Shown here piece by piece: positions 61,567 to 64,000 of a stretch of DNA of 64,000 bases. Position 1 is the first letter of the stretch, and the number at the start of each line of letters is the position of its first letter. This DNA comes from Planctomycetota bacterium. GTDB lineage: Bacteria > Planctomycetota > UBA1135 > GCA-002686595. The position numbers and the translations under genes are program-made. The notes under the pieces are model-generated. The model was given only the letters and a program-made list of their open reading frames with translations. It was not told the DNA's origin and searched no databases. The stretch is from contig JACKHS010000002.1 of the NCBI GenBank assembly GCA_020638875.1, forward strand, positions 310,001 through 374,000, given 5' to 3'.

Positions 61567-63669
61567 ATGACCCGCCTCCGCCTGACGCCGCTCCTCCTCG
61601 TCGCCGCCGCTTGCGGCGCCCCGCGTGCCGTCGAGCCCGCGCCCGAGCCCGTGCGGCCGCCCCACGAGGCCGAGCTCGCGCGCACGCTCTCGCGCGTGCT
61701 GTGGCTCGAGGACCGTCGCGACGACGGCGGCGGCGAGCTCGAGAGCTTCGCCGCCTCGGACGACCCGGAGGTGCGCCTCGCGGCGGTGCGTGCGTTGGGC
61801 CGCTTCCCCTACCCCGAGCACGGCGCGCGCGTGAGCGACGCTCTCGTGCGCGCGCTGCGCGACGAGCGCGTCGAGGTGCGCGCGCTCGCGGCCTTCGGCC
61901 TGGGGCTGCGCCTCGACCTCGAGACCTGCGACGCGCTGCTCGGGTCGCTCGAGGACGCCGCGCCCGAAGTGCGCGCGCGCGCCGTCGAGGCCGCGAGCCG
62001 CTTCGGCCCCGGACGCATGCACGAGGAGCTGCTGCACCGGCTCTCGGATCCGTCGGTGCTCGTGCGCGCCGAGGTCGCGCTCGCCCCGCACCGCTGGGAC
62101 GCGCAGGCCCCGCACCGCGAGCTCGTCGACAGCCTGCTGGTCAACGTCGCCATGCGCGCGCCGGCGGCGCTGCGGGCGGCGCGCTTCGGCGTGGACGAGG
62201 CCGACCTCGCGACGATCGAGCCCGAGGACCCCGAGGTGATCTGGCGCGCGCTGTTCAGCCTCGCGCGGCGCAAGGCGGAGCGTGGACGCCCCGCCTTCCA
62301 CCTGTGGATCGCCGCGCCGCAGTCGGTCGAGGCGCGCCTGTTCGCGGCGCAGGGCCTCGCCTCGCTGGCCGCGCGCGACGCGCAGAGCCTCGCGGACCTG
62401 CGCGCGGCCCTCGCCGACGAGGACCCGCGCGTGGCCGTCGAGGCGGCGCGCGGGCTCGGCAAGTTCCCCGAGGCGGCCTCGCTCGATCCGCTCGCGCGCG
62501 CGGCGCAGCGCGGCTCGGCGCAGGTGCGCGTCGTCGTGGCGGAGGCGCTCGGCTACTTCAAGGAACACCGCGCCAACGCCGACGCGATCCTGCAGCGGCT
62601 CGCGGGCGACGAGTCGGCCGGCGTGCGCGCCGAGGCCGTCGTCGCGCGCGCGCGCCTGTTCGGCGAGGAGGTCGCGGCCGACCTCGAGCTGCGCTCGCTC
62701 GACCCCGACGCGCGCCTGCGCCGCGCGGTGGCCCGCGCGACCGAGTTCCTCGCGCCGCCCACGGCGCTCGCGATGCTCGACCGCCTCGCGAGCGACGCGG
62801 CGCCGATCGTGGCCAACGAGGCCGTCGAGGCCTACGGGCACTTCCTGGCCGAGGGCGGCCGCGCGCGGACGCAACGCCTGCTGAAGAGCCGCGAGGGCGT
62901 CGACGCCGGCGTGAAGCTGGCGGCGGTCGCGGCGCTGTCGAACGAGCCGCGCGCCGAGGACCTCGAGGCGCTGCTCGCCGCGTACAGCGGCGCGCAGGGC
63001 GACCTCGCCGGCGAGCTGGAGACCGAGGTGCTCGGTGTGGCCGCGCGCGTGAAGGACGATCGCGCGCACGAGCTGCTCCTGCTCGGCGCGCGCTCGCCGC
63101 GTCGCTACACGCGCACGGTCGCGCGGGCGCTGTTCCTCGAGCGCTACCCCGGCGAGGTGTTGCCCGCCGCCGGCGACCCGACGCCGCGGCGCGGCGAGGT
63201 GCCCCCGGCCCGACCCGACCTCGCCAACCCGCTGGTCGAGGTGCGCACCGAGCGCGGCACGATGGTCTTCGAGCTCCTCGCCGACGAGGCGCCGGTGCAC
63301 GTGCACAACTTCGTCACGCTCGCGCGCCGGGGCGTCTACGACGGCCTCGACTTCCATCGCGTCGTGCCGGACTTCGTGGTCCAGGGCGGCGATCCGCGCG
63401 GCGACGGCAACGGCGGGCGCTCGTGGCGCGGCGAGCCGCTGCGGGCCGAGCTCACGCCGCGCAAGTACGTCGCCGGCTCGCTCGGCATGCCGCGCAACGC
63501 CGACCTCGACAGCGGCGGCGGGCAGTTCTTCGTCACCCACCGCCGGACCCCGCACCTCGACGGCCGCTACACGCTCTTCGGGCAGCTCGTGCAGGGCGCG
63601 GAGGTGCTGCAGCGCGTCGAGCTGGGCGACCGCATCCTGTCGGTGACGGTGCGCGGCGCGGCCGAGTGA
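61567..63669 (+). CDS. HEAT-repeat lipoprotein with C-terminal cyclophilin (peptidyl-prolyl isomerase)
   Basis: 700 residues. The N-terminus MTRLRLTPLLLVAAAC is a lipoprotein signal (lipobox VAAA before Cys16). Residues about 40-530 are HEAT-type repeats (DPEVRLAAVRALGRF, RVEVRALAAFGLGLRLD, DPRVAVEAARGLGKF). From about residue 553 a cyclophilin-type isomerase domain follows: VHNFVTLARRGVYDGLDFHR, VVPDFVVQGGDPRGDGNGG, GSLGMPRNADLDSGGGQFF, GRYTLFGQLVQGAEVLQ. It likely folds or guides exported proteins, with HEAT repeats as the client or partner platform. The ATG at 61567 begins the signal; an ATG at 61498 would add 23 non-signal residues. Confidence 0.87.
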   Translation: MTRLRLTPLLLVAAACGAPRAVEPAPEPVRPPHEAELARTLSRVLWLEDRRDDGGGELESFAASDDPEVRLAAVRALGRFPYPEHGARVSDALVRALRDERVEVRALAAFGLGLRLDLETCDALLGSLEDAAPEVRARAVEAASRFGPGRMHEELLHRLSDPSVLVRAEVALAPHRWDAQAPHRELVDSLLVNVAMRAPAALRAARFGVDEADLATIEPEDPEVIWRALFSLARRKAERGRPAFHLWIAAPQSVEARLFAAQGLASLAARDAQSLADLRAALADEDPRVAVEAARGLGKFPEAASLDPLARAAQRGSAQVRVVVAEALGYFKEHRANADAILQRLAGDESAGVRAEAVVARARLFGEEVAADLELRSLDPDARLRRAVARATEFLAPPTALAMLDRLASDAAPIVANEAVEAYGHFLAEGGRARTQRLLKSREGVDAGVKLAAVAALSNEPRAEDLEALLAAYSGAQGDLAGELETEVLGVAARVKDDRAHELLLLGARSPRRYTRTVARALFLERYPGEVLPAAGDPTPRRGEVPPARPDLANPLVEVRTERGTMVFELLADEAPVHVHNFVTLARRGVYDGLDFHRVVPDFVVQGGDPRGDGNGGRSWRGEPLRAELTPRKYVAGSLGMPRNADLDSGGGQFFVTHRRTPHLDGRYTLFGQLVQGAEVLQRVELGDRILSVTVRGAAE

Positions 63670-63694
63670 GGCCGTCGTCCCGGGGCGGCCCGGG

Positions 63695-63815
63695 TTGTGC
63701 ACGATCCGCCCACGGGAGCGCCCGCGGACGGTGGACAATCGGCGGAGAGAGCCCCTAAGTCCGCTCCAGCGAGCGACTTGGAGTTCTCCACAAGGGGCGG
63801 GTGGCGTGTGCACAA
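63695..63815. promoter_or_regulatory. Cluster of DnaA-box-like sites (possible oriC or DnaA-controlled promoter)
   Basis: Four 9-mers resemble the TTGTCCACA form of the DnaA box used in GC-rich bacteria: TTGTGCACG (63695-63703, plus), TTGTCCACC (63738-63730, minus), TTCTCCACA (63784-63792, plus) and TTGTGCACA (63815-63807, minus). They lie in the 244-bp gap before the last gene. No AT-rich unwinding element is visible inside the window. Confidence 0.45.
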
Positions 63816-63913
63816 GTGCCCCGGCTCCATTCGCCGCGCGCGAGCTGCCGACAGGGGGGGCAGCCCTGCCTCTGCCCGCCCGGGGAGAGGCCTCGTCCCC
63901 CTTGCAGCGCACC

Positions 63914-64000
63914 ATGACTCAGCGGCTCCTCGCCTTCGCCCTCCTCGCCGTCTTCGGGAGCATCGGCCTGACCTACGTGGACCACCGCGTGGACTCCCTG
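63914..64000 (+). CDS. N-terminus of a membrane protein, cut by window end (possibly YidC-like)
   Basis: Only 29 residues are visible: MTQRLLAFALLAVFGSIGLT followed by YVDHRVDSL. One hydrophobic helix starts right after a short polar-basic N-terminus, like the first helix of the membrane insertase YidC, but this is far too little to identify it. The ATG at 63914 is the first in frame after the DnaA-box-like cluster. The remainder lies beyond the window. Confidence 0.45.
   Translation, partial: MTQRLLAFALLAVFGSIGLTYVDHRVDSL

Noticed and set aside
60064..63915. A 1283-codon minus-strand frame over ribBA and the HEAT-cyclophilin gene
   Set aside because: Composition is typical of shadow frames and it overlaps two clear genes in other frames.

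Overview
The window is about 64 kb of very GC-rich (roughly 73% by eye), densely coding bacterial chromosome. It looks planctomycetal. Markers are a PSCyt1/DUF1549/DUF1553 cytochrome-type protein followed directly by its DUF1501 partner, several secreted beta-propeller or beta-helix proteins with a Cys-rich CFGDG...CGN linker, and an ECF sigma factor fused to (now broken) carboxypeptidase-regulatory-like domains. I saw no transposase, integrase, CRISPR array, rRNA or tRNA; it reads as core chromosome with lineage-specific secreted proteins.

Layout. 1-3.5 kb: a histidine kinase cut by the window edge, a c-di-GMP EAL protein and a macrolide-phosphotransferase-like kinase. 3.6-13.5 kb: the DUF1549/1553-DUF1501 pair, an FG-GAP protein, a relic of a second DUF1501 gene and two tandem kelch-type propellers. 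13.5-20 kb: deoB-deoA nucleoside catabolism, a small acidic protein, an HExxH lipoprotein, a nitronate-monooxygenase-like enzyme and a membrane protein. 20-30.8 kb: a transketolase-like enzyme, cydAB (bd oxidase), a hibernation factor, DUF302, an SDR, ada, mltA and a MOSC protein. 31-34.4 kb: a four-gene operon of roadblock, oxygen-binding diiron (ODP) metallo-beta-lactamase fold, DUF4388-TPR and ParA-like/roadblock fusion proteins. This is the best candidate for an undescribed signalling or polarity system. 34.4-37 kb: the frame-broken sigma/carboxypeptidase-like gene. 37-48 kb: a TrkA-C membrane protein, a second small acidic paralogue, VOC, TPR, MoxR, enolase-superfamily, a split NAD synthetase, PilZ, a GNAT-cupin-propeller operon and a membrane gene broken at a (GC)10 tract. 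48-57.5 kb: a hybrid histidine kinase, carB and a minus-strand operon coupling an ECF sigma/anti-sigma pair to PilM-PilN-fusion and PilO-like pilus/secretion platform proteins. 57.9-64 kb: a PepSY-like lipoprotein, a beta-helix protein, ribBA, a HEAT-cyclophilin lipoprotein, a cluster of DnaA-box-like sites and the start of a membrane protein.

A window-wide regulatory pattern stands out. Many genes lack a Shine-Dalgarno sequence and instead carry TANNNT only 6-9 nt before the start codon, which suggests leaderless transcripts. Others have the same hexamer 20-80 nt upstream, some with a clear Shine-Dalgarno sequence. Many operon genes overlap by 1 nt (TGATG) or 4 nt (GTGA), which points to translational coupling. 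All functional calls come from reading motifs by eye; no database search was run.
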